From contig NC_051096.1 of assembly GCF_901709675.1 (NCBI RefSeq), positions 4,367,001 through 4,431,000 of the forward strand: a stretch of 64,000 nucleotides of DNA, given 5' to 3'. Under the pieces are notes generated by a model. It saw only the letters and a program-made list of their open reading frames with translations. It was not told where the DNA came from and searched no databases. A program made the position numbers and the translations under genes. Source of the stretch: Syngnathus acus. Its lineage: Eukaryota; Chordata; Actinopteri; Syngnathiformes; Syngnathidae. Of this stretch, positions 49,911 to 61,351 are shown one piece after another (within the stretch, counting starts at the first letter, position 1; every line of letters starts with the position of its first letter).

Positions 49911-50674
49911 GGATTGTTTGCTTGCACGACAATTTTGAAATGAAGAAATTTTGCAGCAAATTTTTATTCATTCCACCAATGAATCGATGTAAGTGAATTT
50001 AGGCTCTCCGAAGAGAAAATAAACACCGATTGACATAAATTTTTCTACCTCGCGTCTTACTCACACCTAAGTGTGATGGTCCAAGTGGAGATGGAATCCA
50101 ACAAGGTCCATCATTCCCACACTCCTCACCTCTCTGCCACAAATTAGTCAGGCCATTGTTCTACATGAGCACACAATTAAAGGAGCATGAGAAGAACGAA
50201 GGAAGGAAGGAGAGCAGGAGGAGACTGCAGGCTAATTGACAGAGGGTGACTGAGCAACGGGTTGCAAGGACAGGGGGGGTGACTCGCCGGGGAAGGGCAA
50301 ATTAAAGGGAGGGAGGGAGGAGGGACACGAAGAGGAGGCGACCGCCGCCGGGGGGGAGGGCAGAGGAGGGGAGGGGGGGCTGGTGGAGGGATGGAGCCAA
50401 AACTGGCAACCCTGCTTCAACTGCCAAACGTTGTCACTGGGTGCTTGTGACAGGGAGAGGACAAATAGAAGCTTGGGAATTCTCGCCGCTTTGTCATGGG
50501 CCCTCGGGGGTCGAGCAAGTGCCACCGCCACTAGTCAAGCGGGAGAGGAGGGAAGACAGTGGAAGCAAGCACAAGGCTTCTTATAAGCCACGGGAGGAGA
50601 CGGAAGAAGAAGGAGAAGAGGCCAAGGGGGCACGAAAGGCAATTTTTAGCTCCTGTCGACCCGGTAAGGCCAAA

Positions 50675-53541
50675 ATGAAGAGACCACACGATTACAGCTC
50701 AGAGTCGGACACGGACGAGCTGATTGACGTGGGACAAGAGGACGGTTACTGGTGAGCATCATCGCCGCTCACCTGACGCGAGGGAACGAGAAATAATCGC
50801 TAATTTATACCGTAATGAAATATAATATGCATGATATAGCACAGCATGCAACGGTCAGAATTTTACGATTGCTTTTAATTCCTTTAACGCATTCATTGGC
50901 AGCTATTTTTAGACCCATGTTTACCTTTCTACCTGAAAAAAACAGTAAAAGATTTAAAAAAAGATTCAGGATTTTAAAAAACGTAAAAAGTACATCCCTG
51001 ACAATAAATATTAATTGCATTTGTAACATACGTTTTTTAATTATTTAATCCATCCGTTATTAAAATGAATTTCACTTTTTTACACTCTTAACCGTATATC
51101 ACCTACTTATGAGTTTGAGGCAATCGTTTAAATTAAAATGAAGCAGAAGCTTGAATGATAAACATTGCACCATAATAAAATTTACGGTTACCACTTATGT
51201 ACAATAAAACTTCTTTTTTAAATTTTAAATTCAAAAGACTCAATGTTTTGTGTCTTTCATTCTCAAAAAATTATAATGTGATATCATTTTTTTTATCCAC
51301 TCATAAACCGCACATTTTGACTTTAAATAAAGTGGCTGGTACTATAAAATGTATATTTTTTAGTAATAGGTAATTAGTTGCATAATGCAACCACACAAAT
51401 AAACAGGGAGTTATATCTTTCTGACTCAAAAAATAAATATTTATAAAGACACAAGTTATTAAGTAAAATCTGTTTCATGACAAACTTCCTAAAGTGTCTG
51501 AAATTGAAACATATTGTATCGGTAAGTCATTTTCACATATTGAAACTGTCAACATGAGGGTTCAAAGGTTCCAAAAAAAGAGACAGGCGTGATCAGAGCA
51601 AAAAAAAAAAAAAAGCTTCTTAAAAACACGTTTAAAAGAAAAAAAACACAAGAGACAAGAACTTTGGTTTGTCACGAACAAACCCATCCCAGCTTATTAG
51701 TCAGCGCGTGTTTGTAGTCACAGGAATTCTGACCACGTCAGAAGGCAGTACGTGACACCAAAGACAGCCTCGGGTCAATCGAAATTTCTGCGTGACACTT
51801 CCTTTCAAGTGGAAGCCATCAAAAGGCATCTTAAACGAAAACACACGACTGAATTGGCGCCGTTTACAATCGAATAAAAAAAACAGCAATAGGGACAATG
51901 TTGGCGCTCCCTCTTGCAGGTCTGTGCACAAATAAACATTGGCGGACGGGCGGGCGGGGTGTAACCATCTCAACTTGTGGCCCGCGGGAGCCAACGCACG
52001 GCCTCCTGGCTGTAAAATAATCTTCTGAAACTGCCTTTTGTCAAAACGTAAAGTAAAACAACATGTTATCCTGAATCACGGCCGTTTTTGCAGCAAATGG
52101 CGTTCTGCTGCCTCTGTGTTTTATTAAACAATGCTAATGATAACAATATGGAGACTCACCATATATTCTGATACAGCCCAGTCACCGGGTCCATGTCGCC
52201 TGGCAGCGCATCACAGATTCTGGCCCGAAAGAAGAGAAGAGGGGTGAGTTGATTGAAAACTGCTATTCTTAAAAATCTTTTTTTTCCATTATTTACTGAA
52301 AAATCAAATTACCACTTTGGTAGCACAAGCTAACGCCCAATTATCTTAATAGGAAAGTAGTACATTAGCAAGTTTTGGTTTAGGGTTGTCATGGTGTACT
52401 TTTCTAAGATGAGTTTTTTTGTTAATACGTATAGTAAAAATGACTTTATTTTGCCCTCCATAGATAATTGAGAAGAGGCGGAGGGACCGGATCAATCACA
52501 GCCTATCGGAGTTAAGGAGACTGGTGCCAAGTGCTTTTGAAAAACAGGTGACAACTCAAGACAAATGGTTGCTAGTTTGGGTAAAATATACGGTATCAGC
52601 AGTTTTGGTAAGCTTCTGTGTCCCAAAAAAAAATCTTCCCAAGATTCCAGCCAAATCTGCTCTGTGACTGCATGCCACAAATATTTCAGCTTTGTGGTCT
52701 TGCGGATTTCATCCAGATAAATATTGCGGACTTTCTGTTCTGTTCAGGGTTCCTCAAAGTTGGAGAAAGCCGAGATTCTGCAAATGACTGTGGACCATCT
52801 CAAATTTCTGCACGCTATGGGAGGAAAAGGTAATTTATTTTTTGTTTCGACTCTGGGAATTTTTTTGTCTTTGACAACTTTCACTTTGTTCCAGGTTACT
52901 TTGACGCGAGGGCGCTGGCAGTGGACTACAGGACCCTGGGCTTCAGGGAGTGCGTTGGAGAGGTGGTCCGGTACCTCAGCTCTCTGGAAGGAGAGTCTCC
53001 AGACCCGATAGGCGCTCGCCTGGTCACTCATCTTTCCCACTGTGCAAGCGAGCTGGACCCCCTGGTTCTCCAGTCGCACCCAACCTCCGCTTTGCCCTTC
53101 CCTCCTTGGCCCTGGGTGTCCTTCCCCCAGATGTCCGCCGCCCTACCGGCCTCATCCTCACCGCCGTTCCCCAGCGGACGACGGGATCTCGCCTTGATGG
53201 GGAGCTACCCGCCGGCGGCGGCCCTCCGCCTCGCACCGCTGGCCGGCTGCCAACGGGGGGCGCCACCCCTCCTGGCCCCCTCGGCTCTCGCCCACAGGCT
53301 GCCGTCCCCCGCGGCATCCCCATCCTCGGGCCCACCCAGGCTGACGCAGGTCTCCCCTCGCAGCACCTCCAAGAACTCGCCTCTTCCTCCCGCCCCTTCC
53401 TCTTCCTCTCCAACCACCGCGCCACCGCTCGTTTCTTTCCGACCATTTGCTCCTTTGGTATCTTCCGCAGTCCAGCGTCGGGGCTTAGTTGGATCGGGCA
53501 AATCCGCTCAAGGATGGGCGACTGAAATTGGAGCTTTTTGA
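50675..53541 (+). CDS. heyl: Hairy/enhancer-of-split related with YRPW motif-like protein (bHLH-Orange repressor), 5 exons
   Basis: Nuclear repressor acting downstream of Notch. Exons: 50675-50751, 52177-52243, 52464-52547, 52748-52829, 52895-53541; GT-AG sites, phases join, 318 codons. It starts [15 protein letters not shown]. The bHLH spans about residues 42-100: basic region [18 protein letters not shown] with the Hey-type Gly where Hes proteins have Pro, then [15 protein letters not shown] and [18 protein letters not shown]. The Orange domain is about 112-150 ([20 protein letters not shown]). A Pro/Ser-rich region follows. The C-terminus is WATEIGAF: the TEIGAF end is kept while the YRPW tetrapeptide of Hey1/Hey2 is absent, as expected for HeyL. 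A TATAAG lies near 50582. An AATAAA signal follows the stop. Confidence 0.95.
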
Positions 53542-53564
53542 GGACTATTTTTTTTTCTTGTTTC

Positions 53565-53570
53565 AATAAA
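53565..53570 (+). promoter_or_regulatory. heyl polyadenylation signal
   Basis: AATAAA 24 bases after the heyl stop codon, implying a very short 3' UTR if used. Confidence 0.7.
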
Positions 53571-55494
53571 ATCCAAAATGACTTGTGCAAAGGATACAAA
53601 ACTCCCATGTAGCAAATGACTGCCTCTTTTTCAAAGGACTCTACAAGCCATATCAGACTGAAAGTTTCTGATCCTTGCCAACAAGATCAAGAAACAATGA
53701 AGACAACATGTAAGGACGATTTCATTGTCAAATGGAAGAACATCCAAAAGAGCCATATGTTTAACAGAAAGCAATGATTCTTCAGCTGTTATGTATTACT
53801 TTCCAAATCAACTATACATAAGATGAGTATTTACGGCAAAGAATGTTTCGGGAAAAAAAAATCTACATAAAAACTAAGTGCCTTTACCTTTTGCCTGTGT
53901 ATTTTCTTGTCATTCCCGAAAAGTTTCAATGTGGTCTTAATATTCATTCACATGATTAGGATAAATCTAGCAAACCAATTTCCATGAAATGGAACAGTAG
54001 GTGATGAGCCAAGGACAAAATCCTGGATTCATTTATTTTGGGGGATTTTAGTCTTATTCCCGTCATGAATATTACATGAATCCACAAAAGATAAATCAGT
54101 CAAACTTGCTATTGATCGTCATTGATCAACCATTAATTAGTGGCGGTTGGCCAATACAAGGAAAGCTTATCAAGATTATTCGTATCCCACATAAGTGAGA
54201 GCCGTCTCGTTCGCATCGGCACAGGAGAGCATCTTCAACGATCGGACATGGTAATTTTTTGTTTTTTCGAATCCTGCGGTCTACCAAACGGCTATCTTGT
54301 CTGCATCGCTGTCTCCTCAACCATGGGCAAGACAATGAAGATGAGGCGGGGGAAGCCACAGGGGGAAAACAATAAAGATCTCAAAGGCTGGGAAGACGGC
54401 CGACAAAGCCACGGCGAGATGAGAGGACGACTGACAATCCCAAAGGGGTCGACGAAAAGAGTGATGGATGACGCTCGGGTCGTTTCCCAAGCAGACAAGC
54501 GCGATGGTGTCGTGTCGCATGAAAACACTCGCGAGGGGATGAGAGAGACTTGTGTGCTCGCCGGAGAATGCTTTGATCGACTCCAGGATGCAATGTCTGT
54601 GGTTTGCGGTCCAAAAATGTGTGTGTTCTGCAACGTGCACTTTGTTTATTCCAGCCAGTGTGCTGGCAGGCCAACGTTGTGCGCTCGTTGCCCCGTCCGT
54701 GTTTGCTTCGCCCTCCAGAAGGCTTTTGTTTATGCGGAGCCAAGCGTGTGCGTGTGTTATGCGAGTCTTAGGGGGCTGGCGTCAGGACTGAACCGCTGCG
54801 GCGGCACGGCTCTCGTGCAAGGTCGGCCGGCGGTTGCACGGATGGGATTGCGGCGGAATGTTTGTGGAGGACGCGAGTGCACACACATGGGCACACTCTT
54901 GCACACACACACACACACGCAGTCTAACTGGCAGCGCTCTGACTGGAGGAGCCAGAGTCACCACCACAGCTTCCAGAGTGCACGACCACAGTCACACTGC
55001 ACGGAGGTTCCCACGGGGGAGGGGAGTCGGGAAGACGCGGCAATAATTTGCGTGTGTGTCGGGCGTGTCTGTGAGAACGACTTTGAATGCGAAGCTTAGG
55101 GGTAGTTAAAAAAAATATATATCTGAGATTGAGAACATTTTTGCTATTGTGCGAAAATAAACCAGTCACATGTTTACTATTTGCGTGTGTGTTAATATTC
55201 AAAAACGTTTTGCATCATAGGAACAAAAAAAAAATCCATTGTCTTTGAGTGGCTTATCAAGTTTAAAATCTAACATTATTTATCTCAGCCTGCTCCAACT
55301 CCACTATAAGCAATTTATTTAAAATCTTCTGAAAATTAATAAATTAGAAAGAAAATTAATCATTCTAAAACACAAACAAAAAATAATAATGAATCATATT
55401 GGGATGTTTGATTTAAAAAGTTGTTTTGCGGAGCAAAAAATAAAAGTCCCAAAATAACAGAAACCAGATTTGTTTTGGAGTTGAGCAACCTCTG
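53571..55494. other. Spacer heyl to apple-domain genes
   Basis: No gene recognised. A 960-base open frame (54140-55099, + strand) shows no family resemblance and runs through a CA microsatellite. A further TTCCCACG octamer lies at 55008-55015. Confidence 0.5.
54902..54918. repeat. (CA)n microsatellite
   Basis: Short pure CA run. Confidence 0.85.
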
Positions 55495-55641
55495 CTGCCA
55501 AAAGAGAGCACAACCCACTAAACCTGATTGACAACTAAAGTGTTCATGCATAAAAAAATGAAAACCCACACAAGAATAAAAAATAAAACAAATCTCGTCG
55601 CAAGGGCTTAATATCAGATATCAAAGAGTAATTTTGAATCA

Positions 55642-55647
55642 TTTATT
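55642..55647 (-). promoter_or_regulatory. Polyadenylation signal, apple gene A
   Basis: Minus-strand AATAAA about 50 bases after the stop codon, conserved in copy B at 58813-58818. Confidence 0.7.
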
Positions 55648-55695
55648 TTCTTCAAATTTAGATGCACGAGACATATTAGTCAGGATGTTAATGGT

Positions 55696-58281
55696 TTAAA
55701 TGCAGTTCCTTTTGGTGAACCCAGACACCACATTGGCCAGTTTGGCAACTTTGGGAGGAGCCGGCATGGTGTTGACGCGTTTGAGATAGCAGTGACGCCT
55801 GTCGGAAAGAACTCGTTTATGTATCAATCATAGAGGCAGATGGAAAGCGTCATATTCCGTACCAGAAAGAGGAGTCGCTGAAGTTCTCGTTGACGTATGT
55901 GTAGAACTGACAATTTTGATCGATGGAACACGTCTTCTCGCACGTCTCTACGTCGTCCATCAGTTCGAAGCGAATATCCGAACCATAGAAGTCGACTTCC
56001 TCAAGAGCTGTCTTTACCCAATCTGTTGAGAAATTGGTCACTGTAAATTTGCAGACCTTATTTTAACAATAGCCCAAACCTATCTTACATTTTTTTCTTT
56101 TTTTTTACAAATAGATATTACAACTCCAAACAATTTTTCAATAGGGTCATTAAATTAAGGCAATACCGCAAGAAATCCAGCAGGTGGCGCTAGAGTTAAT
56201 GTTCTGAATTCCATAGTAAATAAAAATGGTAAGATTAAAGTTGAATAAATAATGAAAATATTGGCTGCATGGTAGCACGCACGGATCTTTCCAAGGCAAA
56301 TATAATGCTAATATGAGGCTAGCTGCTACTTTAGCAAACCATCTGCATAAAGTCACACAGTTCTTTATTCGAAGTTTTAAAATTTAATTTACACTCACTG
56401 GCATCTTGTTGACAGAAGTGTGTTGCGATCCCAGATGTCACACCTTCTCGGGACTTCATCACTACTTGATTGGGATCGTTTTTCAGTTGACAAGTGAGGG
56501 AATTGCTGCAAAAATAGAATAAATAAATTATTCTATTATCATTAAGTGGAAATTTGTTATTTGACGACCTTTGGAAGGAGAAGTAAGTACATCGTGGATT
56601 TGCAGAGCACAAGGCCAGACATTGCTCTGGCGTACCGGCAGGTTGTGACTCAAACGCGCTCCCCTCGAAGTCCGTGTTCGGGAAAAGTTTCTCGGAACAT
56701 GCTAAGAAACAACAAAACGGTCAAGAATGTGCATGGAATTACGCTTGCCTTTTTTCTTTTCTTACCTATGTCAGAGGGCTGACTAAATTGGACACTGTGA
56801 GAGAAGCCGGACACCACGCCGGGCTTCCTGTTTACGTTTAAGGTCCTTGGTATGGGCCAGCTGAATTTTAGGTGGCATTTATATCTAAAAGAAAAGTTTT
56901 AGTTGGTGTTTACGATTGTCACATTTTGGTCAAACAAACAAAAGCAAGTACAGAGATTTGGTTTTTTTTGTTTTTCACTCCAAGTCCATTTTGTTCATTT
57001 ACCTGATATTCTCAATTGCGAAGTCCTTATTGATGAATGTAAAAAAACGGCAAAAGCGGTCTTTGGTGCACACTCGCTGACACTCCTGGTAGTTGTTCGT
57101 GAACAAGGCCCGATAGTCTGCCCCAAAAAAGTCCACATTCTGGTACACGTTAAGCAGACAGGGCACTTGTAGACAGAAAGACAGTTAAAAAAAAATAGCA
57201 TATTTTAAAATTAGACAAATTTGATGTGAATTGGGGTGGGGGGGGGGGCATACTTGGTTCTGGGTTGCAGGGTTTGAGAGAATATCCAGAGGTGACACCA
57301 AGGAGGGGTCTCTGGACGTTGGGCTCTCCGGAGGGCGTTGTCTTGAGGTAGCAGTGGAAGTGCCTGAAAAGAGGTCCAGAACATTTTTATTACTTCCAAA
57401 AAGTTTGCATATAGATCAGGATGAACCTTAACAGGTCAACTTTATTGGATCTTCTGTCCAATTGTCCAGTTGATGGTTTGCACAACTTGCATGTAGAACA
57501 GCAAATATTGACAACAGGTGCTTGAGTCTTGAATGGAACAATAACATCCCTCCTTCAATATCTTTTTTTAAGCAGACCTCCTCCTTAGTCTGCTCGCATG
57601 TTGACGTCACTTCAGTGAATACAGTAATCCCTCGTTTATCGCGGATAATTGGTTCCAAAAACCCCCTGCGATAAGTTAAATCCGCGAAGTACGGTCACCA
57701 GCAAGAAGTACTGGGCAGGCTAACAAGTTAGCAGAAAGATGCTAATTTGTGTTCGTGCTAACACGCCAAAACGGACTTCTAAAGGAATGTAAACGAACAT
57801 TTGGAGCAATACTACATTGTCCTAAAGGTTCGACACTTTTCCTCAATTTATAAGTTTTATTTTGACTTTTAAATGTGTTTTTTTTTATTTGAAAAAAAAA
57901 TCCGCGATGTAGTGAAGCCGCGATAAACGAAACGCGAAGTAGCGAGGGATCACTGTATTACATAGAAATTTGGCTTGACTAATTTGACTTAATTTTTACC
58001 TGTCATCAACGGTCCAGTCTGCACGTACGAATGTAAAGAAGAGACAAGACGGGTGCTGTGTGCATAAATGCTGACAGTGGTGAACATCAGGAGAATACTC
58101 GAATTTAATATCCGTTCCCGGAAAGTCAACGTTCTCCAACAATTGTGGTGGGCATTCTAAAGAAACAAGGAAAAAATAAAACTATGTATATAGACAACAA
58201 GCCACAGAGAAATACAATTTTACCTTGACTCAAGGAGAGACTTGTAATCGAGAGAATACTTAGAATAAAAAGAGCGTCCAT
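55696..58281 (-). CDS. Secreted four-apple-domain protein without protease (factor XI/plasma kallikrein-like), copy A
   Basis: Predicted secreted protein, 369 codons. Exons (transcript order): 58224-58281, 58000-58156, 57254-57363, 57003-57165, 56766-56884, 56569-56701, 56399-56505, 55863-56022, 55696-55798. Exon 1 is a signal peptide (MDALFILSILSITSLSLSQ). Then four apple/PAN domains follow, each spread over two exons: about residues 20-108, 109-202, 203-282 and 283-369. Each shows the apple pattern (C..LL.NVDFPG.DI, HCQHLCTQHPSCLFFTFV, then HCYLK and SGYSLKPC). Domain 1 closely resembles apple 1 of factor XI and prekallikrein, and the two-exons-per-apple layout is the F11/KLKB1 layout. A stop follows apple 4 directly; no trypsin domain is present between it and heyl. 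Apple domains bind proteins such as kininogen, so a plasma binding role is possible. A TATA box and CCAAT box precede it. Confidence 0.88.
57622..57955. mobile_element. TIR DNA element in intron 2 of apple gene A
   Basis: The left end is CAGTAATCCCTCG and the right end is the complement of CAGTGATCCCTCG. TA is present on both sides (57620-57621 and 57956-57957), and TTTATCGCGG follows the left repeat. About 334 bp with no coding capacity. It resembles pogo/Tigger-type non-autonomous elements; the superfamily is an inference. Confidence 0.75.
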
Positions 58282-58334
58282 TTCATCAAGTGAGTCCAAG
58301 ATGCAACTGTCAGGATAACAGGTTCCTGTTTTTT

Positions 58335-58366
58335 TTTATATGCCGCTCAACCTTTTTGCCGATTGG
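58335..58366 (-). promoter_or_regulatory. TATA and CCAAT boxes, apple gene A
   Basis: On the minus strand, CCAAT (58362-58366) is followed by TATAAA (58335-58340), 54 bases upstream of the ATG. The same arrangement is kept in copy B. Confidence 0.65.
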
Positions 58367-58812
58367 CTAACGTGGTTGCACAATGTTTGCAGACAAAAGA
58401 AATCGTTTGAAACAATACTGGTTGAGAAATTTGTGTCGCAAACATTGCGGTGATGTAACAAATCTGTATTTAGCCAAAAAAATTAAAACATTTTTTTTTC
58501 CACAATCGTTTCTGCGCTTCAAACTTGTTGTATTCTATTATTTCACCGCCAGAAGGCACAAAATACCAATATAGAGCGAATTTGGAACAATTCCGCATGG
58601 TTTTAACATGTTTTGTGGATGTGGGAAGAAGATTTTGTTTAATTAGTGTCTATCACTTAAATTCTGCCAAAAGAGAACACAACCCACTAAACCTGATTGA
58701 CAACTAAAGTGTTCATGCATAAAAAAAATGAAAACCCACACAAGAATAAAAAAATAAAAAAATTCTCGTCGCAAGGGCTTAATATCAGATATCAAAGAGT
58801 AATTTTGAATCA

Positions 58813-58818
58813 TTTATT
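58813..58818 (-). promoter_or_regulatory. Polyadenylation signal, apple gene B
   Basis: Minus-strand AATAAA, same relative position as in copy A. Confidence 0.7.
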
Positions 58819-58866
58819 TTCTTCAAATTTAGATGCACGAGACGTATTAGTCAGGATGTTAATGGT

Positions 58867-61262
58867 TTAAATGCAGTTCCTCTTGGTGAACCCAGACACC
58901 ACATTGGCCAGTTTGGTAATTTTGGGAGGAGCCGGCATGGTGGTGACACGCTTGAGATAGCAGCGACGCCTGTCGGAAAGAACTCGTTTATGTATCAATC
59001 ATAGAGGCAGATGGAAAGTGTCATATTCCGTACCAGAAAGAGGAGTCGCTGAAGTTCTCGTTGACGTATGTGTAGAACTGACAATTTTGATCGATGGAAC
59101 ACGTCTTCTCGCACGTCTCTACGTCGTCCATCAGTTCGAAGCGAATATCCGAACCTTGGAAGTCGACTCCCTCAAGAGCTGTCTTCACCCAATCTGTTGA
59201 GAAATTGATCACTGTAAATTTGCAGACCTTATTTTAACAATAGCCCAAACCTATCTTACATTTTTTTTTTTTTTACAAATAGATATTACAACTCCAAACA
59301 ATTTTTCAATAGGGTCATTAAATTAAGGCAATACTGCAAGAAATCCAGCAGGTGGTGCTAGAGTTAATGTTCTGAATTCCATAGTAAATAAAAATTGTAA
59401 GATTAAAGTGGAATAAACAATGAAAATATTGGCTGCATGGTAGCACGCACGGATCTTTCCAAGGCAAATATAATGCTAATATGAGGCTAGCTGCTACTTT
59501 AGCAAACCATCTACATAAAGTCACACAGTTCTTTATTTGAAGTTTTAAAATTTAATTTACACTCACTGGCATCTTGTTGACAGAAGTGTGTTGCTATCCC
59601 AGACGTCACACCTTCTCGGGACTTCATCCCTACTTGATTGGGATCGTTTTTCAGTTGACAAGTGAGGGAATTGCTGCAAAAATAGAATAAATAAATGATT
59701 CTATTATCATTAAGTGGAAATTTGTTATTTGACTACCTCTGGAAGGAGAAGTAAGTACATCGTGGATTTGCAGAGCACAAGGCCAGACATTGCTCTGGCG
59801 TACCGGCAGGTTGTGACTCAAACGCGCTCCCCTCGAAGTCCGTGTTCGGGAAAAGTTTCTCGGAACATGCTAAAAAACAACAAAACGGTCAAGAATGTGC
59901 ATGGAATTATCTTGCCTTTTTTCTTTTCTTACCTATGTCAGAGGGCTGACTAAGTTGGACACTGTGAGAGAAGCCGGACACCACGCCGGGCTTCCTGTTT
60001 ACGTTTAAGGTCCTTGGTATGGGCCAGCTGAATTTTAGGTGGCATTTATATCTAAAAGAAAAGTTTTAGTTGGTGTTTACGATTTTGGCCAAACAAACAA
60101 AAGCAAGTACAGAGATTTGTTTTTTTTTGTTTTTCACTCCAAGTCCATTTTGTTCATTTACCTGATTTTCTCATTTGCGAAGTCCCTATTGACGAATGTA
60201 AAAAAACGGCAAAAGCGGTCTTCGGTGCACACTCGCTGACACTCCTGGTAGCTGTTCGTGAACAAGGTCCGATAGTCTGCCCCCAAAAAGTCTACGTTCT
60301 GGTACACGTTAAGCAGACAGGGCACTTGTAGACAGAAAGACAGTTTAAAAAAAAAAAAGCATATTTTAAAATTAGACAAATTTGATGTGAATTGGGGTGG
60401 GGGGGGGGCATACTTGGTTCTGGGTTGCAGGGTTTGAGAGAATATCCAGAGGTGACACCAAGGAGGGGGGTCTGGACGTTGGGCTCTCCGGAGGGCGTTG
60501 TCTTGAGGTAGCAGTAGAAGTGCCTGAAAAGAGGTCCAGAAAATGTTTATTACTTCCAAAAAGTTTGCATATACGTAGATCAAGATGAACCTTAACAGGT
60601 CAACTTTATTGGACCTTCTGTCCAATTGTCCAGTTGATTGTTTGCACAACTTGCATGTAGAACAGCAAATATTGACAACAGGTGCTTGAGTCTTGAATGG
60701 AACAATAACATTCCTGCTTCAATATTTTTTTTTTTAAGCAGACCTCTCCAAAACGGACTTCTAAAGGAATGTAAACGAACATTTGGAGCAATACCACATT
60801 GTCCTAAAGGTTAGACACGTTTCCTCAATTTATAAGTTTTATTTTGACTTTTAAATGTGTTTTTTTTAATTTGGAAAAAAATCCGCGATGTAGTGAAGCC
60901 GCGATAAACGAAACGCGAAGTAGCGAGGGATCACTGTATTACATAGAAATTTGACTTGACTAATTTGACTTAATTTTTACCTGTCATCAACGGTCCAGTC
61001 TGCACGTACGAATGTAAAGAAGAGACAAGACGGGTGCTGTGTGCATAAATGCTGACAGTGCTGAACATCAGGAGAATACTCGAATTTAATGTCCGTTCCC
61101 GGAAAGTCAATGTTCTCCAACAATTGTGGTGGGCATTCTAAAGAAACAAGGAAAAAATAAAACTATGTATATAGACAACAAGCCACATAGAAATACAATT
61201 TTACCTTGACTCAAGGAGAGACTTGTAATCGAGAGAATACTTAGAATAAAAAGAGCGTCCAT
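58867..61262 (-). CDS. Secreted four-apple-domain protein without protease, copy B
   Basis: Intact tandem paralogue of copy A, also 369 codons with identical exon lengths. Exons: 61205-61262, 60981-61137, 60414-60523, 60162-60324, 59933-60051, 59737-59869, 59567-59673, 59034-59193, 58867-58969. The signal peptide is identical. Amino-acid differences cluster in apple domains 2 and 4. For example VDFLGADYRTLFTNSYQ replaces VDFFGADYRALFTNNYQ, NRDFANEKIR replaces NKDFAIENIR, and EGVDFQGSD replaces EEVDFYGSD. Near the end VTTMPAPPKITKLANVV replaces VNTMPAPPKVAKLANVV. No stop or frameshift was seen, so both copies are probably expressed. Introns are also nearly identical, so the duplication is recent or was homogenised by gene conversion. 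Confidence 0.88.
60746..60936. mobile_element. Right half of the TIR element in apple gene B
   Basis: It matches 57767-57955 of copy A, including the right terminal repeat. The left half and about 40 bases of flank are deleted. Confidence 0.75.
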
Positions 61263-61318
61263 TTCATCAAGTGAGTCCAAGATGCAACTGTCAGGATAAC
61301 AGGTTCCTTTTTTTTTTT

Positions 61319-61351
61319 TTATATATACCGCTCAACCTTTTTGCCGATTGG
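61319..61351 (-). promoter_or_regulatory. TATA and CCAAT boxes, apple gene B
   Basis: Minus-strand CCAAT at 61347-61351 and a TATATA box at 61319-61326, about 57 bases upstream of the ATG. The T run beside the TATA box differs in length from copy A. Confidence 0.6.

Larger units (their letters stand above)
43770..50674. other. Intergenic region zbtb8b-heyl
   Basis: No coding exon supported. It holds a perfect 33-base hairpin (49878-49910), RBPJ-type octamers, and a purine-rich stretch (50190-50640) leading into heyl. CpG-containing, moderately GC-rich blocks at 44820-45130 and 45400-45620 are unexplained. Confidence 0.5.
55495..58663. repeat. Tandem segmental duplication, unit A
   Basis: A gene-sized unit of about 3.17 kb repeated directly at 58664-61531. 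Exons, introns, the 5' flank and the 3' flank are nearly identical in the two units. The unit starts at CTGCCAAAAGAGA, which recurs at 58664. Confidence 0.9.

Noticed and set aside
53024-53608. 194-codon antisense frame over heyl exon 5
   Set aside because: Mirror of the Pro/Ser-rich heyl coding region.
55696-61262. Calling the apple genes F11 or KLKB1 outright
   Set aside because: They lack the serine-protease domain that defines those enzymes, so no symbol is given.
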